37,121 bases of DNA from Erysipelotrichaceae bacterium OttesenSCG-928-M19 (GCA_030265585.1 JAJDGJ010000005.1:15001-52121), one strand, 5' to 3'. Shown: positions 26,599-34,813, counted from the first letter of the stretch. Numbers and translations: made by a program. Notes: generated from the sequence alone by a model not told the origin.

Positions 26599-26907
26599 AT
26601 GTATGCAATTATTGAAACAGGTGGAAAACAAATCAAAGTAATGGAAAATGATGTTATCTTTGTTGAAAAACTTGATATCGCTGAAGGAGAAACTGTTACG
26701 TTTGATAAGGTTTTAATGGTTGGTGGCCAAACTACTAAAGTTGGAGCTCCATATTTAGATGGTGCAACTGTTACTGGTAAGGTAGAAAAACAAGGTAAAG
26801 AAAAGAAAATTATTGTTTTTAAATATCGTCCAAAGAAAAGTAGTAAAACTAAAAAAGGTCATCGTCAACCGTATACAAAAGTAACTATTAGTAAGATTAA
26901 TGGTTAA
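26599..26907 (+). CDS. rplU: Ribosomal protein bL21
   Basis: Large-subunit protein bL21 that binds 23S rRNA. From the ATG at 26599 (AGGAGGTG ribosome-binding site) it has 102 residues, the usual length; the upstream GTG at 26590 lies within the ribosome-binding site. It opens [14 protein letters not shown] and carries [12 protein letters not shown] and the basic C-terminal [17 protein letters not shown], all typical. It is followed by prp and rpmA, the conserved Firmicute order. Confidence 0.97.
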   Translation: MYAIIETGGKQIKVMENDVIFVEKLDIAEGETVTFDKVLMVGGQTTKVGAPYLDGATVTGKVEKQGKEKKIIVFKYRPKKSSKTKKGHRQPYTKVTISKING

Positions 26908-26909
26908 TT

Positions 26910-27215
26910 ATGACAAAAGTATTTGTTAAGAAAAATAAAGGTATTATTCAATACATTGAAGTTTACGATCACGCTAACTTTGATGAGATTGGTCAAGATA
27001 TAGTTTGTTCAGCAATTTCAAGCATTGTCTTTGGTAGTTTAAATGCCTTTGTTAAGTATAACTTAAAGGAAGAAAACATTGTAATTGAAGAAGCCTTTAT
27101 TAGAATTGAAATTAATAATTTAAATAATCTTCAAATAATAGCTGATACAATGTTAGTTCAATTAGAAACTATTCAGGAAGCGTATCCTGATTATATAAAA
27201 ATAGAAATTAATTAG
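26910..27215 (+). CDS. Prp, cysteine protease processing ribosomal protein L27
   Basis: Ribosomal-processing protease (YsxB/Prp), which removes the N-terminal extension of L27. The 101-residue protein has the catalytic His as H21 in [10 protein letters not shown], and the catalytic Cys as C33 in [10 protein letters not shown]. The usual motif is GHA; here it is DHA, a small change next to the catalytic residue. It lies between rplU and rpmA, and the adjacent L27 has the extension with the predicted cleavage site, so the pair is consistent. Confidence 0.93.
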   Translation: MTKVFVKKNKGIIQYIEVYDHANFDEIGQDIVCSAISSIVFGSLNAFVKYNLKEENIVIEEAFIRIEINNLNNLQIIADTMLVQLETIQEAYPDYIKIEIN

Positions 27216-27226
27216 GAGGTGTAAGC

Positions 27227-27514
27227 ATGTTAAGATTTGAATTAAATATCCAGTTCTTCGCATCTAAAAAAGGAGTTGGATCTACTAAAAATGGTCGTGA
27301 TTCTCATTCAAAGAGATTAGGCGCAAAAAAATCTGATGGGCAATATACACGTGCAGGTTCAATCATTTTTCGTCAAAGAGGTACTAAGATCTATCCAGGT
27401 ACAAATGTAATGAAGGGTGGAGATGATACTTTATTTGCGACAATTGATGGAACAGTTAAGTATGAAAGAATGGGAAGAGACAAGAAAAAGGTTTCTGTTT
27501 ATCCTGTACAATAA
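27227..27514 (+). CDS. rpmA: Ribosomal protein bL27 with cleavable N-terminal extension
   Basis: Large-subunit protein whose N-terminus reaches the peptidyl-transferase centre. The 95 residues begin [19 protein letters not shown]: the nine or so extra residues before ASKKG are the Firmicute-type extension removed by Prp at the FF-A junction. [12 protein letters not shown] and [15 protein letters not shown] are typical. AGGAGGTG is the ribosome-binding site. It is followed by a terminator before obgE. Confidence 0.97.
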   Translation: MLRFELNIQFFASKKGVGSTKNGRDSHSKRLGAKKSDGQYTRAGSIIFRQRGTKIYPGTNVMKGGDDTLFATIDGTVKYERMGRDKKKVSVYPVQ

Positions 27515-27517
27515 CAA

Positions 27518-27545
27518 ATAAGCATCCTTTGGATGCTTTTATTTT
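27518..27545 (+). terminator. Terminator after rpmA
   Basis: AAGCATCC / GGATGCTT stem, TTT loop, then TTATTTTA. It may be partial, since no promoter is visible before obgE, and ribosomal-protein genes commonly need more product than Obg. Confidence 0.8.
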
Positions 27546-27564
27546 ATGAAAAGGGGGTTTGAAA

Positions 27565-28827
27565 ATGTTTGTAGATAAAGTTAAGTTAACACTTGCTGCG
27601 GGAACTGGTGGTAATGGAATGGTAGCATTTCGTCGTGAAAAATATGTTCCAATGGGTGGTCCAGCTGGTGGAGATGGTGGTCGTGGCTCAGATATTATCT
27701 TTAAAGGTGATCGAAATCTTTCAACATTATTAGATTTGAGATATAATAAGATTGTTAAAGGCCATGACGGTCAAAATGGTATGAATAAAAAATGCCATGG
27801 TAAGAATGCTGAACCAGTTATTGTTAAAGTTCCAATAGGAACTATTGTTAAAGATGAAAATAATGAATTGTTAGCTGATATTACTAGAGATAACCAAGAA
27901 GAGATAATTGCTGTTGGTGGTCGTGGTGGCCGTGGTAATGTTAGATTTGCCACAAATGCAAATCCAGCACCTAATATAAGTGAGAATGGCGAACCAGGAG
28001 AAAAGCTTGATGTAATTGTTGAATTAAAGCTTCTAGCTGATGTTGGTTTAGTTGGTTTACCAAGTGTTGGTAAATCTACTTTTCTATCAGTGGTAACAGC
28101 AGCTAAACCTGAAATTGCTGATTATCATTTCACGACAATTGTACCTAATTTGGGAGTTGTTAAAGCTGATGATGGTAATTCATTTGTAATGGCTGATTTA
28201 CCTGGTTTAATAGAGGGTGCAAGTCAAGGCAAAGGTTTGGGAACACAATTTTTAAGACATATTGAACGTTGCCGTGTTTTGGTTCATATTATTGATATGG
28301 CAGCTGTTGAAGGTCGTGATCCAATTGATGACTTTCAAAAGATTAATAACGAATTAAATGAGTATAATTCTTCATTATTAAAAAGGCCAATGATTGTGGT
28401 TGCTAATAAAGCGGATTTAGATACTTTTGATGATAATTATAATCGTTTCTACGATAAATATCGTGATGATTACGAGATATATAAAGTATCTACTTTAACT
28501 AATACTGGTTTAAAAGAAGTATTATATCGAATAAGTGAGTTACTAAAAGAAAATGAGATAGTTTATGAAACATTTGATACTGTAAAAGTATATCGATTTG
28601 AAAATGATGATGATTTTACAATTACATTTGAAGATAATATGTTTGTCTTAAGTGGTCCAAAGGTTGAGCGATTATTTAAGATGACTAATTTTAATACCGA
28701 AGAAGGCATTGAAAGATTTGCACGTAAAATGCGTTATTATGGTATTGATGATGCTTTACGTAAAGAAGGGGCTAAAGATAAAGATTTAGTACGAATTGAA
28801 GATTTTATTTTTGAATTCATTGATTAG
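27565..28827 (+). CDS. obgE: ObgE/CgtA, ribosome-associated GTPase
   Basis: GTPase of 50S assembly and stringent control. It has 420 residues from the ATG at 27565, which has AAGGGGG at the right distance; a TTG at 27559 is too close to that site. The glycine-rich Obg domain (1-155; GTGGNGMVAF, GGPAGGDGGRGSD, GGRGGRGN), the GTPase core with GLPSVGKST near 166 and DLPGLIEGA, NKADLD in G4, and a C-terminal OCT domain (about 340-420) are all present. It is followed by nadE. Confidence 0.97.
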   Translation: MFVDKVKLTLAAGTGGNGMVAFRREKYVPMGGPAGGDGGRGSDIIFKGDRNLSTLLDLRYNKIVKGHDGQNGMNKKCHGKNAEPVIVKVPIGTIVKDENNELLADITRDNQEEIIAVGGRGGRGNVRFATNANPAPNISENGEPGEKLDVIVELKLLADVGLVGLPSVGKSTFLSVVTAAKPEIADYHFTTIVPNLGVVKADDGNSFVMADLPGLIEGASQGKGLGTQFLRHIERCRVLVHIIDMAAVEGRDPIDDFQKINNELNEYNSSLLKRPMIVVANKADLDTFDDNYNRFYDKYRDDYEIYKVSTLTNTGLKEVLYRISELLKENEIVYETFDTVKVYRFENDDDFTITFEDNMFVLSGPKVERLFKMTNFNTEEGIERFARKMRYYGIDDALRKEGAKDKDLVRIEDFIFEFID

Positions 28828-28836
28828 GTGATAGAG

Positions 28837-29568
28837 ATGGAAAAATATATAACTTATCTTGTAGAATGGTTACAAATTAAAGTAAAGGAAGCACATGCTT
28901 CGGGTTTAATTGTCGGTGTATCTGGTGGTATCGATTCAGCAGTAGTTGCAAATTTGATTAAACGAGCATTTCCTAATGATAGTTTAGGTATTATTATGCC
29001 TTGTTACTCTAGTGCTGAAGATGTTAATGATGCTAAGCTAGTTGTTAAAGAAGCAAATTTAAAATACCATGAAATCAATCTTGATAAAACATTTGACATT
29101 CTAATTGCTGAATTAGAAAGTGATAGTGAAGTTAGCAAAGAAGCCAAAGCAAATACTAAGGCTCGCTTACGTATGAGTACACTTTATGCTCTAGCACAAA
29201 GTAATAATTATTTAGTTGTAGGTACTGATAATGCTTGTGAATGGTATACAGGTTATTTCACCAAATATGGTGATGGCGGTGTCGATATTGCACCCCTAGT
29301 TCATTTAACTAAGTCACAAGTTTATGAAATGGCACGTATCTTAGGTATTAATCAAAAAATAATTGACAAAATACCTAGTGCAGGTTTAATTGATAATCAG
29401 AGTGATGAGGATGAAATGCAAGTAACATATGTAGAATTAGAAGCATATTTAAATAATGAAGAAGTAAGTCAAAAAGCTAAAGCAAGAATTGAGCAACTTC
29501 ATCAAAATAGTGAACATAAAAGAAAAATAATTGCTTTTCCAGAATGTGAGGTTAGTGAGGTAAAATGA
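28837..29568 (+). CDS. nadE: NH3-dependent NAD+ synthetase
   Basis: Amidates nicotinic acid adenine dinucleotide to NAD+. The 243-residue length (no glutaminase domain) means it uses free ammonia. The ATP pyrophosphatase P-loop is GVSGGIDSA (27-35). VGTDNACEWYTGYFTKYGDGG in the middle is the deamido-NAD/Mg site. The ATG at 28837 has a GGTGAT site; a GTG at 28828, right after the obgE stop, is a possible longer start. It is linked to ruvA by an ATGA overlap. Confidence 0.95.
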   Translation: MEKYITYLVEWLQIKVKEAHASGLIVGVSGGIDSAVVANLIKRAFPNDSLGIIMPCYSSAEDVNDAKLVVKEANLKYHEINLDKTFDILIAELESDSEVSKEAKANTKARLRMSTLYALAQSNNYLVVGTDNACEWYTGYFTKYGDGGVDIAPLVHLTKSQVYEMARILGINQKIIDKIPSAGLIDNQSDEDEMQVTYVELEAYLNNEEVSQKAKARIEQLHQNSEHKRKIIAFPECEVSEVK

Positions 29569-30119
29569 TAGGATATTTAAAAGGTAATGTTATTTTAATT
29601 AATAAAGATAGTATTATTGTTGATGTTAGAGATGTTGGCTATCATGTTATAACTTGCTTACCATATGATTATAAAATAGGTGAAGCAGTTGAATTATATG
29701 TTTATACTCATGTTAAAGAAGATTTATTATTATTATATGGTTTTAAGGAATTAGCTCAAAAAGAAATCTTTTTAAAGTTGATCTCTGTTAAGGGTGTTGG
29801 TCCTAAAACTGCAATTGGAATTTTATCTAGTATTGATTATCTTAAATTAGTTGAAGCAATTGATAATGAAGATATTTCATTTTTAAAGAAAATACCAGGT
29901 ATTGGTTTAAAAAGTGCAAGTCAAATTGTCTTAGATTTGAAAGGTAAATTTGTTGTTGATAAAGCTAATATTAATGAAGAATTAAATGATGCTTTAGATG
30001 CTTTAAATGCTTTGGGTTATAAAGACAGTGAGATTAAAAAGATTGAAAAAGAATTAAGTAATCATGATTTAAATACTGAAGAATATATAAAAATGGGATT
30101 ACAATTATTGTTAAAGTAG
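29565..30119 (+). CDS. ruvA: RuvA, Holliday junction DNA helicase subunit
   Basis: Tetrameric protein that holds the Holliday junction for RuvB-driven branch migration. The 184-residue protein has the N-terminal OB fold (MIGYLKGNV, YVYTHVKEDLLLLYGF), two helix-hairpin-helix motifs (VKGVGPKTA and IPGIGLKSA), and a short C-terminal domain III (about 140-184) that binds RuvB. It overlaps nadE by ATGA. Confidence 0.96.
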   Translation: MIGYLKGNVILINKDSIIVDVRDVGYHVITCLPYDYKIGEAVELYVYTHVKEDLLLLYGFKELAQKEIFLKLISVKGVGPKTAIGILSSIDYLKLVEAIDNEDISFLKKIPGIGLKSASQIVLDLKGKFVVDKANINEELNDALDALNALGYKDSEIKKIEKELSNHDLNTEEYIKMGLQLLLK

Positions 30120-30128
30120 GTGAATTAA

Positions 30129-31130
30129 TTGAATCGTATATTTGATGAGGATGAAACATTTGATGAGAGTCAGGATACTTTATTACGTCCTCAATTTCTA
30201 AATGAATATATTGGACAAGATACTATAAAAGATAACTTAAGAGTTTACATTGAAGCGGCTCGTAATCGTAACGAGGTTTTAGACCATGTTTTATTATTTG
30301 GCCCTCCTGGTTTAGGAAAGACAACTCTAGCAACAATAATTGCTAATGAGATGAATGGTGCAATTAAATATACATCAGGTCCTGCTATTGAAAAACAAGG
30401 TGATTTAGCAGCTTTACTAACTGGATTGCAACCTGGAGATGTTTTATTTATTGATGAAATTCATCGTCTTGCTAAAAACATTGAAGAAGTTCTTTATTCT
30501 GCTTTAGAAGACTTTTGCATTGATATCATTGTTGGAAAAGATGAGACCTCTCGCTCAATTAGAGTTGATTTAGCACCGTTTACTTTAGTAGGTGCAACAA
30601 CTAGAGTAGGTGATCTTTCAGCCCCATTACGTGATCGTTTTGGTGTAATAGAACGTTTAGATTATTATACTGATAATGAGCTAGCTAAAATAATTAAAAG
30701 AACTTGTTCTGTTCTAGATACTGAAATCGAGGATGACGCAATTAATGATTTAGCTATTAGATCACGTGGGACACCACGTGTTGCTAATCGAATTTTAAAA
30801 AGGGTTCGTGATTTTGCTCAAGTAAAAAACAATTCATTAATAAATAAAGATATTGTAGCCGAGTCATTAACTGCTTTAGGAATTGATAATTTAGGTTTAG
30901 ATTATGTTGATCATCGTATCATATCATGTATTATTGAATCATTTAATGGTGGACCAGTTGGTATTGAATCACTAGCTGCTACTATAGGTGAAGAAGCACA
31001 AACAATTGAAGATGTTTATGAGCCTTACTTACTACAAAAAAAATTACTTAAAAGAACGCAACGAGGTCGTATTATTAGTGAGGATGGCTATTTACATTAT
31101 AATAATATTATCAAAAACTTAAAAAAATAA
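30129..31130 (+). CDS. ruvB: RuvB, Holliday junction branch-migration ATPase
   Basis: AAA+ motor that drives branch migration with RuvA. The 333 residues hold [15 protein letters not shown] at the start, Walker [10 protein letters not shown] (58-66), Walker [10 protein letters not shown], sensor I GATTRVG, the arginine finger region APLRDRFG, and the winged-helix C-terminus ([22 protein letters not shown]). The start codon is TTG at 30129, with GGTG 6 nt upstream. No other in-frame start near it gives the conserved N-terminus. Confidence 0.96.
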   Translation: MNRIFDEDETFDESQDTLLRPQFLNEYIGQDTIKDNLRVYIEAARNRNEVLDHVLLFGPPGLGKTTLATIIANEMNGAIKYTSGPAIEKQGDLAALLTGLQPGDVLFIDEIHRLAKNIEEVLYSALEDFCIDIIVGKDETSRSIRVDLAPFTLVGATTRVGDLSAPLRDRFGVIERLDYYTDNELAKIIKRTCSVLDTEIEDDAINDLAIRSRGTPRVANRILKRVRDFAQVKNNSLINKDIVAESLTALGIDNLGLDYVDHRIISCIIESFNGGPVGIESLAATIGEEAQTIEDVYEPYLLQKKLLKRTQRGRIISEDGYLHYNNIIKNLKK

Positions 31131-31141
31131 AAAATATATGA

Positions 31142-31147
31142 TATAAT
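31142..31147 (+). promoter_or_regulatory. Promoter of the 6S RNA gene
   Basis: TATAAT preceded by TGA (extended -10), 12 nt after the ruvB stop. The predicted start is near 31153. Confidence 0.7.
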
Positions 31148-31152
31148 GAAGA

Positions 31153-31305
31153 TGTTAAGGGGCATAAAAAATTCCTCAAAATAAGATAAAGGGAACATGT
31201 GTCAAGATTGTGGTGTGCATACTTAACCATTTTGTTAAGAAGCCTAAAATAACTTGTAGTGTACCCACCTGAAAATATTCGGGATTTATCTTTGCCCTTT
31301 AGCTT
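31153..31305 (+). ncRNA. ssrS: 6S RNA
   Basis: 6S RNA mimics an open promoter and sequesters sigma-A RNA polymerase. The ends pair as a long closing stem: GGGGCA near 31160 with TGCCCT near 31293, and AAGATAAA (31183-31190) with TTTATCTT (31285-31292). A terminal hairpin CTTAAC-CATTTT-GTTAAG is followed by AGAAGCCTAAAA and then a CCCACCTGA...TCGGG segment. These match the order seen in E. coli 6S RNA (AGAAGCCUUAAAA, then UUCACCUUGAA). It ends with a T-rich run. Borders are approximate. It is not translated. Confidence 0.85.
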
Positions 31306-31326
31306 TTTTATTTAGGAGATTAGATA

Positions 31327-32340
31327 ATGAAAAAATATACATTTATATTATTAATATTATTTTTATTAGTTGGGTGTTCCAATAAATTAGAAAAATATTC
31401 AACTTCATTTTTATCATTTGATACCTATATTGAACTAAATGCTTATACTAGCGATAAAGATGAATTTTATGACTATGCAAAATATACTGAACAACAATTT
31501 AAAAAATACCATGAGTTATTTGATGCATATAACAATTATCAAGGAGTTAACAATGTAAAGGTGATTAATGATAATGCTGGAAAGAAAGCTATTAAAGTTG
31601 ATGAGCATCTTTATGAGGTTATTAAACAAGCAAAAGAACTATATCAAGATAGTGAACAAAAGAACAATATTACTTTAACACCAATTGTATTAGAGTATAA
31701 GGCCGTTCAAGAGCGTTATGATGCTAATGAAAAGGTCAGTAATCCTGATCTTGAAATGTTAAAAGAAAAGGCTAAATGTGTTAATATGGATAATATTATT
31801 CTAAATGAACAAGAGCAATCAATTTTTTTAAAAAAGTCATGTTCACAATTAGATGTAGGTAGTGTTGCCAAAGGCTATACAACTGATTTAATTGCTAATG
31901 AACTTAAAGATAAAGGCTTAACATCAGGTATTATTAATGCTGGTGGTAATGTTGTTGTGATAGGAAAAAAGAATAATAGTGATTTTACTATTGGAATAGC
32001 TAATCCAGATAATCCTAATGAAGCTAAAATCAATATTAAGACTTCTGACATAAATATTGTAACATCAGGTGACTATCAACGATATTACATTGTTGATGGT
32101 ATAAAGATGAATCATATCATTGATCCTGATACACTTAAACCAGCGCTTATTAATAAGTCCGTGACGATTATAAATAATGATGGTTTAATTGCAGATTACT
32201 TTAGTACAGAGTGTTTTATGCTTGATTTAGAAAAGATTGATAAGTTAGCACAAAAATATGATTTTGAATATATTGTTATTGACAAAAATGATAAAATTAC
32301 GATAAGTGAAGGACTTAAAGATGTCACTGAAGTTAAATAA
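31327..32340 (+). CDS. apbE: ApbE, FAD:protein FMN transferase lipoprotein
   Basis: Attaches FMN covalently, through a phosphodiester bond, to Thr/Ser of flavoproteins on the cell surface. The 337-residue protein has a lipoprotein signal with the lipobox LVGC (C17). The ApbE domain shows SCSQLDVGSVAKGYTTDL near 170-190 and INAGGNVVVIGKK near 200-212, and HIIDPDT near 265. The AGGAG ribosome-binding site is good. The gene begins some 20 nt after 6S RNA without its own clear promoter, so it may share that promoter. It overlaps the NusG-II gene by 20 nt. Extracellular flavinylation is the likely role. Confidence 0.93.
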   Translation: MKKYTFILLILFLLVGCSNKLEKYSTSFLSFDTYIELNAYTSDKDEFYDYAKYTEQQFKKYHELFDAYNNYQGVNNVKVINDNAGKKAIKVDEHLYEVIKQAKELYQDSEQKNNITLTPIVLEYKAVQERYDANEKVSNPDLEMLKEKAKCVNMDNIILNEQEQSIFLKKSCSQLDVGSVAKGYTTDLIANELKDKGLTSGIINAGGNVVVIGKKNNSDFTIGIANPDNPNEAKINIKTSDINIVTSGDYQRYYIVDGIKMNHIIDPDTLKPALINKSVTIINNDGLIADYFSTECFMLDLEKIDKLAQKYDFEYIVIDKNDKITISEGLKDVTEVK

Positions 32341-32707
32341 ATATGATATTATTATAACTATTGTTGTGGCTTTAATTGCTTGTTTATTGTTGTTTAATGT
32401 TCTGCGTAGTGATAATCAAGAAAGTGATAAGATTGCTAATGTCTACTTTGAGAATGAGCTTGTGCATAGTTTTAATTTAAGTGAAAAAAAAGAGGAAGTC
32501 TTTGAAATAGAAGCTACTAATGGTTTAGTTATTATCGAAACTAAAGATGGTAAAGTAAGAGTTAAGAGTGAAACATCACAGAAAAATATTTGTTCAATTC
32601 AAAGTTGGTCAGATTCAAGTGTTAATCCAATTGTTTGTTTACCCAACAATTTATACATTAAAATTGAATCAGTTGAAGATGAAGATGTGGATGTGTTTAT
32701 TAAATGA
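32321..32707 (+). CDS. NusG domain II protein (EetA-like), membrane-anchored
   Basis: A 128-residue protein with one N-terminal membrane segment (about 10-28) and an extracytoplasmic NusG-II-type beta domain (VYFENELVHSFNLS, IIETKDGKVRVKS, CSIQSW, ICLPNNLYIKI-like VCLPNNLYIKI). The ATG at 32321 with GAAGGA is preferred over an upstream start at 32306. Stop and start are shared with the Gx gene (ATGATG). In other Firmicutes this type of protein (EetA in extracellular electron transfer loci) sits with a Gx-family transporter and ApbE. The role is not well defined. Confidence 0.88.
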   Translation: MSLKLNKYDIIITIVVALIACLLLFNVLRSDNQESDKIANVYFENELVHSFNLSEKKEEVFEIEATNGLVIIETKDGKVRVKSETSQKNICSIQSWSDSSVNPIVCLPNNLYIKIESVEDEDVDVFIK

Positions 32708-33207
32708 TGAAAGATACAAAAAAAATTGTTATTCTTGGACTATTTCTAGCTTTAGCAATAATTTTGAATATAGTTGAGAATGTTTCATTTGCATTCTTTG
32801 TTATTCCTGGAGTAAAACTTGGACTTGCAAACATTTCTACTATTTTTATACTCTATTACTTTGGCTATAAAGAGATGTTCTTAATTAATGTCACTCGTGT
32901 TGTTTTAGCAAATCTAATAACAGGTTTATTATTTTCAATTCCTTTTACCATTGCATTTTTTAGTAGTGTTACAAGTATGCTATTATTATATTTTATTTAT
33001 CGCAGTAATAAAATATCAATCTATGGTATCTCGATGATTCAAGCTGTTTTATTTAATACAATGCAAATTATTATTGTTTGTTTATTATATCAATCAAATG
33101 TCTTTATATTTTATTTACCATACTTAATTTTTAGTGGAATTGCAACTGGTTATCTTGTTGCACTATCTGCAAAATATCTGGTTAGACTAATAGATAAAAT
33201 TTATTAA
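32704..33207 (+). CDS. Gx-family membrane transporter (heptaprenyl-diphosphate synthase component I-like; EetB-like)
   Basis: A 167-residue membrane protein with about five spans. The conserved VIPGVKLGLANI motif (about 33-44) with a substrate-site GL is the family mark of Hpre_diP_synt_I/Gx proteins, related to ECF S components. ALAIILNIVENV in the first span is also typical. In extracellular electron transfer loci an EetB protein of this type is paired with EetA. It is the last gene of the apbE unit and ends at a terminator overlapping its stop. Substrate is unknown; flavin or quinone precursors are possible. Confidence 0.87.
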   Translation: MMKDTKKIVILGLFLALAIILNIVENVSFAFFVIPGVKLGLANISTIFILYYFGYKEMFLINVTRVVLANLITGLLFSIPFTIAFFSSVTSMLLLYFIYRSNKISIYGISMIQAVLFNTMQIIIVCLLYQSNVFIFYLPYLIFSGIATGYLVALSAKYLVRLIDKIY

Positions 33208-33226
33208 TTAATTTTATCTTTTTTTT
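33193..33226 (+). terminator. Terminator of the apbE unit
   Basis: GATAAAAT / ATTTTATC stem, 10-nt loop, then TTTTTTTT. The left arm lies in the last codons of the Gx gene. Confidence 0.85.
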
Positions 33227-33247
33227 ATGACATTCTTTTTTTAACCT

Positions 33248-33276
33248 TTTACTCTAAGATACTTACCACTTATAAT
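33248..33276 (+). promoter_or_regulatory. Promoter of the LytTR-LiaF unit
   Basis: TTTACT (33248-33253), 17-nt spacer, TATAAT (33271-33276). A second TATAAT at 33307 is nearer to the gene but would leave no room for its ribosome-binding site. Confidence 0.65.
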
Positions 33277-33329
33277 AGTAATGTAGTTATTAATAAATAG
33301 ATAAGCTATAATCAAGGTGAGGTGATGAC

Positions 33330-33788
33330 ATGAAGCTTTTTTTAGAAATTGACAGCAATCTTGAAGAAGATGAAGTTAGATTTAAAGTTAAAGAATTTAA
33401 TGATGAAGTTAAAGAATTATATGATTTATTAAATACTAAGGAAAAGTCTTCAAATCATCTTATGCTTTATGATGATAGTAAAGAATACATTATTAATTAT
33501 AATGATATTGTCTTTTTTGAAACAGAAAGTGATGGCGTATATGCTCATACTAATAATTATGCTTTTCAAGCAAAAATGCGTTTGTATGAATTAGAAAACA
33601 GTTTACCAAGTAACTTTCTTAGAATTTCAAAGTCAGCTATCATTAATATCAATAAAATTTATTCAATCGAAAAGAGACTTAGCTCGACATCATTAGTACA
33701 ATTTGTTGATACTCATAAAGAAGTCTATGTTTCACGAAGATATTATCGCTTATTAAAAGATAAGCTTTTAGAAAGGAGTCGCTTATGA
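33330..33788 (+). CDS. LytTR-domain DNA-binding regulator
   Basis: A 152-residue regulator with a short N-terminal segment (1-40, no receiver domain) and a C-terminal LytTR DNA-binding domain (about 45-148): NYNDIVFFETESDGVYAHT, LYELENSLPSNFLRISKSAIININKI, and VYVSRRYYRLLKDKL. Stand-alone LytTR regulators are often paired with a membrane partner that restrains them. Here the next gene, in ATGA overlap, is a LiaF-like membrane protein, so a membrane-sensing pair is likely. GGTGAGGTGA is the ribosome-binding site. Confidence 0.88.
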   Translation: MKLFLEIDSNLEEDEVRFKVKEFNDEVKELYDLLNTKEKSSNHLMLYDDSKEYIINYNDIVFFETESDGVYAHTNNYAFQAKMRLYELENSLPSNFLRISKSAIININKIYSIEKRLSSTSLVQFVDTHKEVYVSRRYYRLLKDKLLERSRL

Positions 33789-34588
33789 AAAAGAGATATA
33801 GCTTTGCAGTAGCGTTAATTATTTTAGCAATTCTAATTGCATTAAGTGCATTCAATGTAATTAATGGAATAGGTGTTTGGACACTAATTTTTTCATTTGT
33901 GATAGCTTGGATTTTTATTGTTTCGCTATTAAGAATTGAGTTTGTCGGAATCTTTGTTTCAATTGCTTTAGGTATCCTTTTGTATCAAGAGCAGCTTGGC
34001 TTACTTAATATTAATCTTTGGCCTATTGTTTTGGCAGCTTTATTATTAGGAATCGGGTTAAATATTATTTTTAAAAGAAAGGATCGCCATCATTATTTTA
34101 GAGAAGAGTTCAATAAAGAGTTTCAACAGGAATATCGTTATTCTTCTAATAAAATGCATAATAGTTGTAGGAGTAATGGCTTTGGCAAAGAAACATTTGA
34201 TGTAGAACATGTAACAAAGGAAGATATTATTGATGATGAAATAGTTGAAGATGATGTAATTACTTATCGTACTAGATTTAGTGATAATACTAAATTTGTT
34301 AAAGCAACAAGTTTAAATAAAATTTATTTAGATAATGAATTTGGTTCCTTAAATATATATTTAGATCAAGCAACCTTAAGTAATGAGGGAGCAACAGTTG
34401 AAGTGTATTCTCGTTTCGGAACGGTAAAGATTTTTGTGAAAAGTGATGCATATCTAGAAAGCCAACTTACTTATGATTTAGGTAGTATCTCAATACCTTC
34501 AAATAACTGTATTAGTGATCAAGGTCATAATAAATTTGTTTTCAAAGGTAATGCATTGTGTGGAGAAATCAAGGTTTTAAGAATTTAA
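33785..34588 (+). CDS. LiaF-like membrane protein
   Basis: A 267-residue membrane protein. Four hydrophobic segments (about 7-24, 30-48, 52-66 and 75-93) form the LiaI/LiaF-type membrane region, including LGILLYQEQLGLLNINLWPIVLAALLLGIGL. A basic, acidic-tailed linker follows (about 97-160), then a C-terminal LiaF-type beta domain (LNKIYLDNEFGSLNIYL, then EVYSRFGTVKIFV, then LSCISI-like GSISIP). LiaF proteins restrain cell-envelope stress regulators. It is translationally coupled to LytTR, so it likely sets that regulator's activity. Confidence 0.85.
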   Translation: MKKRYSFAVALIILAILIALSAFNVINGIGVWTLIFSFVIAWIFIVSLLRIEFVGIFVSIALGILLYQEQLGLLNINLWPIVLAALLLGIGLNIIFKRKDRHHYFREEFNKEFQQEYRYSSNKMHNSCRSNGFGKETFDVEHVTKEDIIDDEIVEDDVITYRTRFSDNTKFVKATSLNKIYLDNEFGSLNIYLDQATLSNEGATVEVYSRFGTVKIFVKSDAYLESQLTYDLGSISIPSNNCISDQGHNKFVFKGNALCGEIKVLRI

Positions 34589-34590
34589 TA

Positions 34591-34619
34591 TTGCTATTGC
34601 AATTTAATAATGCTATACT
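34591..34619 (+). promoter_or_regulatory. Promoter of thiT
   Basis: TTGCTA (34591-34596), 17-nt spacer, TATACT (34614-34619) preceded by TGC. The predicted start is near 34626, ahead of the TPP riboswitch. Confidence 0.8.
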
Positions 34620-34649
34620 GTAAACGGAAGTTAAATTAAATATAAACAC

Positions 34650-34735
34650 TACTTTGCAGGGGAACTAGAATTTAGTTGAGAAGGTAAAACCTGACCCTTA
34701 GAACCTGTTAGTTAATACTAGCGTAGGGAGCATGT
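34650..34735 (+). promoter_or_regulatory. TPP (THI-box) riboswitch
   Basis: The two conserved aptamer halves are visible: GCAGGGGAAC...GTTGAGA on the pyrimidine-sensing arm and ACCCTTAGAACCTG...TACTAGCGTAGGGAGC at the end. This is the classic thi box. A terminator follows at 34747-34778 and thiT after it, so thiamine pyrophosphate would stop thiT transcription. Confidence 0.93.
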
Positions 34736-34746
34736 TATCAAAAAAT

Positions 34747-34778
34747 AACACTAACCTACTAAGTTAGTGTTTTTATTT
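34747..34778 (+). terminator. Riboswitch-controlled terminator before thiT
   Basis: AACACTAAC / GTTAGTGTT stem with a 7-nt loop and a T-run. The left arm can pair with GTTAGT at about 34707-34712 in the aptamer, a possible antiterminator. Confidence 0.85.
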
Positions 34779-34813
34779 AGATAACTGCTAATTTTAAAGA
34801 AAGGACGCAAAGT

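Noticed and set aside
31153-31305. A structured RNA before apbE that could be an FMN or other riboswitch
   Set aside because: Terminal closing stem and the AGAAGCC/CCACCTGA signatures match 6S RNA, and no flavin aptamer core is present.
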